A stretch of 64,000 nt of DNA, from contig QANY01006224.1 in NCBI GenBank assembly GCA_003255025.1, positions 868,001-932,000 on the forward strand, given 5' to 3'. Below are positions 1 to 10,292 of this stretch, piece after piece. Position 1 is the first letter of the stretch. Every line of letters starts with the position of its first letter. This DNA is from Datisca glomerata (taxonomy: Eukaryota; Streptophyta; Magnoliopsida; Cucurbitales; Datiscaceae). Under the pieces are notes generated by a model, which worked only from the letters and a program-made list of their open reading frames with translations, searched no databases and was not told the origin of the DNA. The translations under genes and the position numbers were made by a program.

Positions 1-197
1 CTCCCTAAATAGGGAGAGTTGATGAGCTGTCAGCTTGGTCTTGTTAACATCTATCACGTGCGCATTTACCCTGGCCTTGGAAATTCTTGCAGCGTCATGA
101 ACATATCGTAGTTTCATTAATGAAGCCATAACAATTGATGATGAAGCCATAACCTGTAGAAAATTTAAGAAAGACATAAGATCAGAGAATTAAAGTG

Positions 198-618
198 TAC
201 ACGATACTCGTGTAGCAATCGTGTAGACTACACGATGGATACACGATGCTCGTATAGCTATCATGTAGACTATATGATGGGTACATGATGCTCGTGAAGC
301 CATCGTGTAGACTACACGATGGGTACATAATCATCTTGTACACGTCGTGTAATGTATATGAGGGGTACACGATGACCGTGTAGGCCTCATGTACGCTACA
401 TGATGACTACACGTTGGTCGTGTACCCTATCGTGTAGTGTACGAGATGACTACACTGTCATCTTTGAAGACATCGTGTAGTCATCTTGTACATTACACGG
501 TGGGGTACATGACTAACGTGTAGTCATGGTGTAGTGTATAGAAGGACTACATGGTTGTCGTGTACCCCTCTTGTACACTACACGATGACTACATGTTTAT
601 CGTGTGCCTAGTCGTGTT
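198..618. repeat. Palindrome-rich minisatellite, about 42-bp unit
   Basis: The first part (about 198-370) is a tandem repeat with a 42-bp period, seen as a 14-residue periodicity when the minus strand is translated. Each unit holds an inverted pair, CATCGTGTAG followed by CTACACGATG, with about one base between the arms. From about 370 to 618 the same words (TACACGATG, CATCGTGT, GACTACA) continue in a looser order and longer spacing. The reading frames across it are a by-product of the repeat and are not treated as genes. Confidence 0.8.
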
Positions 619-1149
619 AAAGAAGAAATAGAGAGACCCATATAAACCTTAGAGAAACTGCCATGAAACCTAAAAAACTACAAAAATCAGAAACTTATAA
701 GCCCTGAAAAAAATTAGAAACGTAGAAAAAAAATAAAAAACCCAGAAAAAACATACCTTGTTATGATTCCTTGCTGTGGGAGATGGACACTAAAAGATTT
801 TCAGAGGGAGATAGATGCTTCGGCTTTGAGAGAGAGAGAGCGATAGTAACTGTTAGAGAGAAAAATGAAGAAAATTCAAGATGAGAGTTTGAAATGGTGA
901 AGAGGTACACAAAGTGGTGGATTTCATGTAGGGGTGGGTTTCGAAAAGGTGTAATAATTACTTTTTTTTACCCGTCATTTGGAATTCGCGCAGGGGTCAT
1001 TTGGTAACTTCATCTGTTATTTTTGGAGAGGAGGCAGGCCAGGGGTTAGAGAGTGCATAAATTAGTGGATGAGTATAATTTTGAAAAATACTTTTTCTTA
1101 GGTTATAGTCTTGCAAAAAACCCTCTGAGTATCGCTGATATGCCTCTTC
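619..1149. other. Intergenic, no gene seen
   Basis: AT-rich sequence with A-rich runs around 720-760 and a short GA microsatellite at about 827-841. No reading frame, RNA gene or transposon end could be supported. Confidence 0.5.
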
Positions 1150-2030
1150 AAAAAGTTCAATAACCTGATTGGGTCGGCCAGAGGTCAGTAAACTTTAGTC
1201 AGCCCGAGCCCAATAATAAAAATTTTATGGCCCGGCCCTTAAATAATAGGGCCAGGTTTGGGCTGACATTTAGCCTCTATAGCCAGCCTGTTGACCTGGT
1301 TAAATCGGTCTGATCAGAATGACTTATTGGACCGAGATGCAAGACCCGCTTCCATGCTAATTTGATAATTTATGCTCTGATAGGTCATTACTATTCTTTC
1401 TGCCTCTTTTACTCTCCCCACATCTCTTCAATATATACCTTATTTTCACCACTTTTTTCATCAAATTTTTGCTTTCTATAGTATCTAACTTTTGGGTTCC
1501 CAAACTCTAATTTTGAGACTAGAAACTAAGCTCTTAATTTACAAGTTCTCAATTCTCAAAATTTCAAGTGCTCAATTTCTCATATTTACAAGCTATTAAG
1601 TTTCAAATCCTTGACTTAAGCACTCCAAACTTTTAAAATTTGAGGTATCATATTAAATTACATATTTAGGTATTTTATAAATTTAGTAGGAATGTTTAGC
1701 AATGTTGTGTTACCCATTGGTTTCTAATTTATAGAAAATAAATAATAATGGCATCTAATAACATGATTTTTTTAATATTGAGAAGGAAAATGATGTTTTG
1801 ATGAAGATGAAGATAATTTTAATAAAATCTATTTTCAAAGACCTGTCCGTAGGCTCGCTTGATAGCTCACCATAAGCCTGAGCCAATGGACCGGGCTTGG
1901 ACCTCTGTATTTTAGACTGGGCAAGCCCAGCACGGCCTATTAACTAGTCAATGGCCTGCCAGACAGGGCTAGGGCTAGGGCCAGAGCTAATAATTTTTGG
2001 ACTGGCCTGGCCCTTAGACGATCCTGAGGT
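1150..2030. mobile_element. Candidate non-autonomous DNA transposon with GGGCC-rich ends
   Basis: Both ends of this interval are GC-rich and full of GGCCC/GGGCC words in opposite orientation: GGGTCGGCCAGAGG and GGCCCGGCCC on the left, GGGCTAGGGCTAGGGCCAG and GGCCTGGCCC on the right. The middle is AT-rich and non-coding. Subterminal motif clusters like this are common in plant hAT-type non-autonomous elements. I could not define exact terminal repeats or an 8-bp target duplication, so the class is inference and the ends are approximate. Confidence 0.4.
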
Positions 2031-2210
2031 GCTCCAGGAAACATAGTCTCGTTTGGAAGAACAACACTTTTTTCTTCACGAAAATACCTAAATGTCTTTC
2101 CCTTATTTTCTAGATGTGGCTCAGCTCATGTGTGTTGTTTGTTGCACACATTACATACTTTTATAAAAGTATATTTTTAACATGGACAAAGAAAAAATAA
2201 ATTAGTAATT

Positions 2211-2670
2211 ACATAATATAAACCTATAAAGTATTTTGAAAAACTGTAAAACACACCCTCCAAGTTTACACTTTCTATCATTTATAACCCAAAGATTTTA
2301 TTGTTGTTATTTCTAATCTTGAAGTTATATTTTTGAATTAAAAATTACCTTCCAAAATTTTGCTTCTGCCGTTAGTATAACTTAAATGATGTATTTTTAG
2401 TTCTCACGAACCTACTCATTTCTTCCTCCCTGGCTGAAGTGAAAAGTTAAGAATTAAGGAAGGTGAAATGGGAGAACCCAAACTATGTCATTTTGGTGTG
2501 AGATTAAGAAGCCAAAACAACGTCATTTTTACTATACTAATGACAACAACAATGGACTGTGATGGAAGTTTGGTTTTGCTTCAAAAATGTAACTTTAAGG
2601 TTAGAAATGATAGTAAGTGTAAACTTAGAGGGTGCATTTCAAGTCTTCTGAAGTATTTTGTATAAATTTT
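2211..2670. mobile_element. MITE with long inverted repeats and 10-bp direct flanks
   Basis: A 460-bp element with imperfect terminal inverted repeats of more than 70 bp. The left arm contains CACCCTCCAAGTTTACACTT; the right arm, reverse complemented, contains CACCCTCTAAGTTTACACTT, followed in both by matching ATCATTT and ATTTTTGAA blocks. It is flanked by the direct repeat ATTAGTAATT at 2201-2210 and 2671-2680, read as a target-site duplication. A 9-11-bp duplication with long inverted repeats fits Mutator-like MITEs. The 65-codon frame inside (2468-2665) has no supporting features and lies partly in the inverted repeat, so it is not called. Confidence 0.82.
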
Positions 2671-2680
2671 ATTAGTAATT

Positions 2681-3199
2681 TTGCTAAAAGAAATATATGG
2701 AAACAATAAATGAAATGCACCTCATGTCAATTACTATTAAGTTCATGATTTCAACATTCGATTTAGCTTTTTTGCAAAATTTGACTATGATTATCCATTC
2801 TTAATACACACATAAAACCCTTATGAGAACATTTTTCATAACTTTAATGTCCTTATTTTTCATATGAGAAAGAAGAAAATGCTATAGATATAAAAAATAG
2901 AGAGATCGTCAATTAAAAAATAATACGTATAATGAGCAAGAGTATCAATTTACGTTATCATCTTACTTCAAAACTAACCACAATGATCACGTACAACACA
3001 TATGGTTTATAATTACTCGATTTGAGTAATTAATTTTCATTTCATGGTATAGTTACTTTGTTTAAATATTATTATCCTAATTAAAAAATCAATGTAATTA
3101 ACAAACCTAGATGATTATGATTTACATAATCATTCTACTTAGAAGTACTATAGTTTTACATGGAAGTAGTAATAAGGAAAGAACCACAACTAAATAGTT
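2681..3199. other. Intergenic, no gene seen
   Basis: AT-rich sequence between the MITE and Copia fragment A1. Nothing recognisable was found on either strand. Confidence 0.5.
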
Positions 3200-3840
3200 A
3201 ACAACTTCAGAAGCTATTAGATTAAGAATGTAGGCAGTTGTTTCCAAGACATATTCCTAAAAGAAAACAGGAAGAGTAGAATATCTCAACATAGATCTCA
3301 CCATATTCAATAGAGTTGTGTTTCTCCTCTCAGCTACATATTTTGCTGGGGAATCCCCGATGTAGTGAGCTGGGATGAAATTCCGTTCTCGAGTAAATAG
3401 TCCACCAATGTCATAGAAAGATATTCATCTCCTTAATCTGATCGAAGAAATTTAATCTCTCTATCCAATGCATTCTTGACTTCTGCTCTAAATTCTTTGA
3501 ATTTCTAAAAAATTTCTGATTTTTCGATGCATTTATAAATGCAGCCAATCTAGAGTAATAATATATGAAAGTCACGAAAAACCCATAGCCACCTTTAGCT
3601 TGGACATTCATGGTTCCACATAAGTCATTATGCACCAGCTCCAACGCCTCTGAAACTTTATATCCTTTTATCTTAAAAGGCCTTTTGGTCATTTTACCTT
3701 CTATACAGGATTCATGGACGAGTAAAGTCTCTTTGCTCAAAGAGCTAAGTGACCCATCTCTTACTAGTCTTTTTATCCTTTTATGTTAATATGACCGAGA
3801 CATAAGTGCCACATATAAGTTTCGTGAGCTTGAGAAACTT
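3200..3840 (-). pseudogene. Copia integrase fragment of A1
   Basis: The longest frame (3411-3740) reads the GAG-pre-integrase/integrase start: a CIEGKMTKRPF block, then LELVHNDLCG and FVTFIYYYSRL. The usual family form is LELVHTDLCGP and FVTFIDDYSRY, so the catalytic-core aspartate in the DDYS position has become tyrosine. Downstream on the same strand (3200-3360) the integrase resumes in another frame with AERRNT and NMVRSML, the counterpart of the PQQNGVAERRN region. Stops and frameshifts make it non-functional. Only the central half of a normal Copia integrase is present. Confidence 0.8.
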
Positions 3841-4783
3841 CTTCTTTTAGGTGTATTATATGAACTATTATTTATTTTAGTATCATGCAACAATCAATCT
3901 TTTAGGAGTAATAAAATACAAACCGTCAACCAATGTATCAAAACAAATTAAGCTCTAATTTCTTTTATAGTTAAAATATTTGAAAAATTAAAATCAAATC
4001 CTTCCAAACCAAGACAAGAAACAGAAATTAAGTTTCTTTGTATGTTCAGTACATAGAGACAGTCAAACAAAATAATACACCTAAAATTATGAAAGTAAAG
4101 AGTAACAACGTCAATTAGACAATTAAAACCTGTGCATTTGTTCCAAGACTAGCTTACAATTCTTCCTCACTTAGTCTCTTGGTTTCCTAGAACCCCTGCA
4201 AAGAAAAAGGACATGTGATTAGTGCTTGTAGAATCTACCTCGGATCTGGTAGAATCACTAACTAAAAATGACTCAATCACATAAATAAATTGCACACCTT
4301 TGTTCTTCTTTTCTAGGAAAGCCTTATAGTTTTATTTCCAATAACCAGTCTTACCAGAATGGAAATAGTATCTGTTTGGGCGCTATGATACGGTGCATCC
4401 ATGGCAGCATATTAATGCCATGCAAGAGGCAGCAGCTATGACGCAGTGCATCCGCCTGCTGCGCCGGCGTGTGGTTTTTTTCGTTCATCGATTTCATCTT
4501 TTTGCATCGATTCAATCTCCAACTAGTTTGAATAATTATATCATATAAATCCTAATATTCTCAAGAAAGGTTTACAAGAATCTATGAAAAGTTAAATACA
4601 AACCTATAGGAAAAAAATAATCTCTTCATAGACTGTGCCTCTAATTACATAACCAAAAGAAAATTACACGTAAAATCTTAACAGTTTATGCAAGGGAGAT
4701 TAAATTAGAAAATAGTCCTATAAAAAGAGTTAGAATTCTACAAATCTAGTGATCTATAGGGTATTCATTCTAACAATAGTACC

Positions 4784-6347
4784 TTTAATGAGTGAACCAC
4801 AAAAATGGAAACTTTTTTTTCATGATCTGATTTGTCGATCTATGCATGAACGCCGTCGGTACCATGAAAGGAGTCGCCACCTACGCCACCATCCACGCTG
4901 CTGCTTGCCATTGCCATGAACCACCAGTTACCATCATAAACCACCGTGAACTGCCATGGATTATAAATTGATACCTCATGATCTTCCTCACAATTCATTG
5001 GGTCGTCAACCAATTATCATGTGGGGGGACTTGAAAGAAAAATAAAAACAATCCCTCCTCTAAATTTCGGTTAGGGAGAAGTTTGTCTCTCGGATTTTTC
5101 TCTTCCCTCACTTTAATGTCAGTCAGGCTTCACTTGCATCTCAAAGAGAAGCTTCCAATTTATAGTGAATCCAATGTCTAGGATTAAATGAAAATCCAAT
5201 GGTCTGGAATAATTTAAAACTATCTCTTAATTAAAACTAATTAGATTAATTTTAATTAATAATTTTCATCACTATAATTTGATTATAGGTATCCATGTCG
5301 TATCTATTTATTACTGTTACAAAATACCTATAACCTATAGTCTCACTCGGGGACCATAAGGATAAAGGTAATCATGACTAAATAGTTAATAAATTCTACT
5401 GACCAAACTCATGATTAGATTTATTAATTATTAATTACAATTATTCCACTATAAATTTGTAATTGAACTCCACTAGTATTTTATATTGCTCGATATAATT
5501 ATCTTCAACCTTTTATTCATGATGTGTTGGCCCTCCATACTATAGAACCATGTATAATTAGATCAAGTACTATCTAACTAATATATACACCTATTGTTTC
5601 TTAAGTTCTAAATCTTATTTTACTGATCAATCGTGATAATTTCCATACTCGATACCGCATGTAAAATTATAAAAAATCTAAATAAACCAATAAAGATATT
5701 AAGCGCTTAGTTTACTATGATAACATATACATAGTCTGTTAAGGGGTACTATGACACTTACTTAAAAGCATCTATGGATTCTACTATTGAGAATCTATGC
5801 ATCCTCACTATCCAAAAATCCAGTCATCCAACCTACAAACGAATTGACTCATAGAATCTGAACCATTGTAGATAAAAAAAACTAAACCATTAAATATGAT
5901 TTCATAACTCTCTTAAGATTAAGAGCAGTCATAATATAATAGCAACGAGTAGTGATTTTTCTAAAGATAGTACTTTACTGAAAGTCAAACTCATTAGTTC
6001 ATTTAATGCATTACAAATGTGCTAGCATATTAACTAAGTACTCCACCTAGTGACCAATGTAAGCCACTTTATATAATTTAGTTAATGCACTACAGACTAT
6101 CTTAGTAAAGCACCCAGCTTCACTAGACTGTGAATAATAAACAATTCAAGGAATTTTTTCGGTTAAATACTTTGTTTTCACGAGCCAAGCTTTATAGGAC
6201 CCATAAACTAAGTATTATTATGCTTGTAGATATTTTATAAAAATGTAACACATATAATATGAGAACAAACTATTTATTATTGATTAACATTAAATGTCTC
6301 ATCAAATACATTCAAATTCTAGTGCTTTTAAGGGAACAATCCTAATA
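4784..6347 (-). repeat. 5' LTR of Copia A1
   Basis: About 1.56 kb of non-coding sequence collinear with the A2 LTR segments at 14691-15530 and 32534-33172 and with the truncated LTR at 9378-10292. The right end reads AATCCTAATA, the reverse complement of an LTR start close to TGTTAGGATT. The left end lacks the primer-binding site seen in A2, so it is slightly truncated or rearranged there. A GC-rich block of CCACC/CGCC words lies at about 4850-4970. Confidence 0.72.
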
Positions 6348-8097
6348 GAACAAGTGTGTGGGCACTTAAACAAACAATAAAGATTTCATCCATCTCTCTC
6401 TCTCTCTCAATTTATGCTACAGAAGGGGTCTCCTTAAGATTACTTCTTCTCTCAACTAATAGGGAATATTTTGTAGTACTAGGACATAGAATCCCAACAC
6501 CGTGCATGCTAGTCATTTAGTCGGTTGAACATGTTATGAAAAGGTTCTAAACAAGTCGCAATGTATTGTGTAAAGATGATTGTAAGCCTTGTTAATAGGA
6601 ATATGGAAATTTACCACCTTAACTTTTCGATAAAAGTGTGTTTGATAGTTTATGTTCGATTAAAAAAAAGAGCATCATGTTCAACGAGCACACACATACA
6701 TTTAAGGGAAAAAAGCACATGCATAATTGGAATCTTGGTGGCGATCTTGTCAAACTAAAATTTTTGTCGGAAAATTTTCAAGTTGATTATGCATCTGATA
6801 AATATCTTCATATCTTGAATGATTGATGAAATGGTCATTTGCTTCCACGATTCACATATAATATATTAACTTAATTTCTTAGTAAATATCTCCAAATTGT
6901 TCTGTGTCATCAGTAATCAACCTCTAACTTGATTTCTCAGTAAGCTATTACTATTGTGTAAGACTGTTGGTGCTAACAGCCTGTAACTGAGATTCCTTAT
7001 ATAATCCATCTACCAGCATGTCTATAAAATGATCAGGCTGGAAAATCCATTACTTAGTAGCATTCTTTAGATAAGTATGTACCCTCTCAGATTAAACAAT
7101 AATGAGATGAATTTCTATTTACCACAATGTTGTATAGGAGATGCATTGCATCATTGCCAATTTCTATTATAATCATTCTCCTCTCAAATGACACAGCACA
7201 CCATACGCCTTATAGGATCCCATAAGTTGTTAGTTTTGGGGTAGTCCCCGTGTAAGGAACAAGTCACAAGAAAGTATGATATATTAGCAGGAGCTGTTTA
7301 CTAAATAACAAAATGAGCGTAACATATTGGTAAAAAGGCCCTAAGCAAAGAAATTGAAAGCATATACCATATTGGTTAAAAAAATTAATGACCCTAAAAA
7401 TGCATTACTTTGTAATAGACCCTACACATCTTATGCACTGAGTCCATTGTAAGTGTATGTAAATATGGTAGTTGAAAGTATGCTTTCCATTACTTATAAT
7501 ATTTTATTATCATGACAATTTAATTATTTTTATTTAGAATGAATTTTATTAATTACTAATATTTAGTGGTGTTAAAGACACCATGAGGCCATCTTCAAAA
7601 CCTTTGAAGGCCCGCAAACCTTTAAAGTAGGGATTTGCAATGCTTTGAGCTCTAACTGTATGATTTTTAACAAATATGATTTTTAACAAATAGAGACAAA
7701 TGGCACGACATATTAATTCTATCTGTAATTTTAATTAGTACATTTAATATATGAGGTCGACAATTTCTAAAGCAATATGTCAACCCCTTTATAAGTGAAT
7801 TTTATATGGCCATGCACATTTGAATAAAAACAACTAAAATATAAAAAAAATAAAAATTTCATTAATAAAAAATATAATTAAATAGTAAATACAAAAACCA
7901 AAATAAGTCCATTTTCACCCCAAAAACAAAATACAAAAAAATAAACAAAAGCAAAAATAAGGTCAACCAATATAACAAACTCGCCCTATGAGTCGATTGT
8001 TTCCTCATCACTTGAACTACTGCTGGATTAATCTAGAATGATGAGTTTAGTTTTTCTAAAAGCATGATGATAGTTGAACATCATACTCAAGTCAGTA
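6348..8097. other. Intergenic, no gene seen
   Basis: Between Copia A1 and the 153-bp tandem duplication. It holds a (TC)n microsatellite at about 6394-6408 and AT-rich DNA. Two overlapping short frames at 6561-6826 show no domain, codon bias or homologous look and are not called. An A-rich tract lies at about 7840-7970. Confidence 0.5.
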
Positions 8098-8401
8098 TTA
8101 GCTTTCACATGTATGAGACCCCCCGAATTAGGCAGGACACAGTACACGTAGAAAAGAATAGTCCCCATTCCTATAGCATCCTATAGGTCAATTTTGAATG
8201 CCTCCAATCAATAAAGACCTACTTTTAATTTGTCTTCAACAATGTAAGGTGTTAGCTTTCACTTGTATAAGACCCCCCGATTTAGGCAGGACACAGTACA
8301 CGTAAAAAAGAACAGTCCCCATTCCTATAGCCTCCCATAGGACAATTTTGAATGCCTCCAATCAATAAAACCTACTTTTGATTTATCTTCAAAAATGTAA
8401 A
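8098..8401. repeat. 153-bp direct tandem duplication
   Basis: The block 8098-8250 is repeated head-to-tail at 8251-8401 with few differences. Shared landmarks are GAGACCCCCCGAATTAGGCA versus AAGACCCCCCGATTTAGGCA, then GGACACAGTACACGTA and GAATGCCTCCAATCAATAAA. The high identity implies a fairly recent duplication. No protein could be assigned. Confidence 0.85.
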
Positions 8402-9377
8402 GGACGCGATATGATGTTGAATTATGAAGTCATATAGAAACGTCATCTTATAATGAGTCAATAATTTGGATTTTGTTGAAGTAGTAGGGCTACTTATAAG
8501 CATTTCATTGATCAACAAGATAATATCAACAATCACTAGGAATGTGTCTACAATGCTCATAAACACAAACTTGGTTATGAACTGATTGACATAGTTGCTA
8601 ATGTTTAATGGAACATGGTACAAGAAAATGACAATCACGCCCGTTTATTCAAAAGTGACGGCTTAGAATACCTTGGAAATATACATAGAAAAAAATTAGT
8701 TTTCAATACCTTATTGATTTTTGGACTCAGAGGATCTGGGCCGTTCCTTATAAATAGACAATGCAGGTAATTAAAAGATAATTATCCCTCTTATATCATA
8801 ATGCACATGATAGAAAAAAGTAATATTATTGAACATATGGGAGCTATTTTGGGTGTGTGCGATTCTACGATTTTTAACTCACCACCCTAAAGAGATAAAT
8901 TGCTTATTAAGGGTGATTTTGGACTATTACTTTGAGTAATCTTTTTTTCTGCCTCTGCATTCATTGAAAGTTCAATGCAGGAACTCACTCGTCCCAACCT
9001 GATTAGATTGATGCCTTCAAGTGATTATTTTTCACAATGTTCATGCTTGCTCTTGAATTTTACAAACTGACTCAAGGGGAAAGCGTAGCCATTCTGAATG
9101 TTCGTGTATCAGTTCAATATATTATAGTACACTGAATAATATTGTTGCAACATGAAATTATAGTTAGTTTACATATATCAATAATTTTGTTGATTTATTG
9201 TAGTTCGTAGTGAATGCTCAAAAAGAACATTCTAAGATTACATTGAAATCAAGAGAGAGAGAAATTTCTCTTGATTTTATTTATTGTCAATCTCTTACCC
9301 TTTATAGGCAACATTGAGGAGAAGCTTACAAGAACGAAACTTACAATATTTATTTAGGAGTTTAACTTATTGGAGTA
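8402..9377. other. Intergenic, no gene seen
   Basis: AT-rich sequence up to the truncated LTR of Copia A2. The minus frame at 8372-8638 is hydrophobic but unsupported by any domain. A dispersed repeat inside this stretch is listed separately. Confidence 0.45.
9109..9236. repeat. Dispersed repeat, copy 1
   Basis: About 125 bp similar, in the same orientation, to 38605-38727. Shared words include GTACACTGAATAATAT (GTACATTGAATAATAT in copy 2), AACATGAAATTATA versus AACAATGAAATTATA, and TAGTGAATGCTC. Its family is not recognised. Confidence 0.65.
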
Positions 9378-10292
9378 AATAGGGAGACTTATGGCTAAAT
9401 AATTAATAAACTCTACCGAAAAAATTCATGATCGAATATATTAATTATTAATTATACTTAATTTCACTATAAAAATATAATTGAACTCCAATCTTATTTT
9501 ATATTAGTCGATGAAATTATTCTAGATATATTATTCATTATGTGTTACACCTACATAATATTGCACTGTGTGTAAGAAGATAAAGTACTACCTAAGTAAT
9601 ATATACATTGCTTGTTCCTCGAGTTTTAAAGTCCGTTCTTTTGATCAACTACTTGATGCCTCAAATAAATTGATTAAATTTTTAACTAAACCATTAGAGA
9701 TACTAAATACTTAGATTTCTATGATCACATAAATGGATTCTGTCAAGGGATACTGTGTCACTTACTTAAAAGTATTTATGGACTCTATTATTGAGAATGT
9801 ATGCATCCTCACTATCTAACAACTCAATCATCTAAACTATATATAAATTGACTCATAGAATATCAACCACAGTAGATCAAAAGCATTCATAACTCTCTCA
9901 AAGTTAAGAGCATTCATGATATAATAACAATGAGTTATGATTCTCCTAAGATAGTACTTTTACTAAAAATCAAACTCATCAGTCCTTTAAATGCATTTCA
10001 AATGCATTAGCACATTAACTAGGTTCTCCACGTGGTGACCAAGGAAAGTCACACTACATGATATAGTTAATGTACTGCAATCTATCCTAGTAAAGTGCTC
10101 AGCTTCACTAGACTTTGAAAAATAAATATTTTTAAAGTCATAGAAAACTCTTGGTTAAGTAAATTGTTCCTATGACCTGAACTACATAAGACCCATAAAA
10201 ATCAAGTACTATTATGTTTGTGAACCTTTTAAAAAAATGTATTGCACATGATATAAGAATAAATTATTTTTTATTGATTAAAATAAATTCCT
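9378..10292 (-). repeat. 3' LTR of Copia A2, truncated at both ends
   Basis: Collinear with A1 5400-6290, for example GTCACTTACTTAAAAGTATT and TGGACTCTATTATTGAGAAT. On the right it stops at TGATTAAAATAAATTCC, about 60 bp before the expected LTR terminus, and joins directly to RNase H coding sequence. On the left, similarity starts near 9378, so several hundred bases of the other LTR end are absent. Confidence 0.72.

Larger units (their letters stand above)
3200..6347 (-). mobile_element. Copia element A1, truncated (integrase-protease-leader-LTR)
   Basis: A minus-strand Ty1/Copia remnant. Reading from high to low coordinates it keeps the 5' LTR (about 4784-6347), part of the leader (about 4440-4780), a protease-like stretch (about 4150-4370) and part of the integrase (about 3200-3840). 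The gag is deleted: protease-region sequence similar to A2 near 13090 jumps to leader sequence similar to A2 near 14360. Reverse transcriptase, RNase H and the 3' LTR are missing, because the fragment stops in the integrase after a segment reading AYILN. It belongs to the same family as A2. Confidence 0.8.

Noticed and set aside
182..370. Repetitive 62-codon minus-strand frame (MYPS.SLHD repeats)
   Set aside because: It is the translation of the 42-bp minisatellite, with no start context, domain or neighbours supporting a gene.
6561..6826. Two overlapping plus-strand frames
   Set aside because: No recognisable domain, ordinary non-coding composition, and no splice or promoter context.
8372..8638. 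88-residue hydrophobic minus-strand frame
   Set aside because: It starts inside the tandem duplication and shows no domain or conserved pattern.
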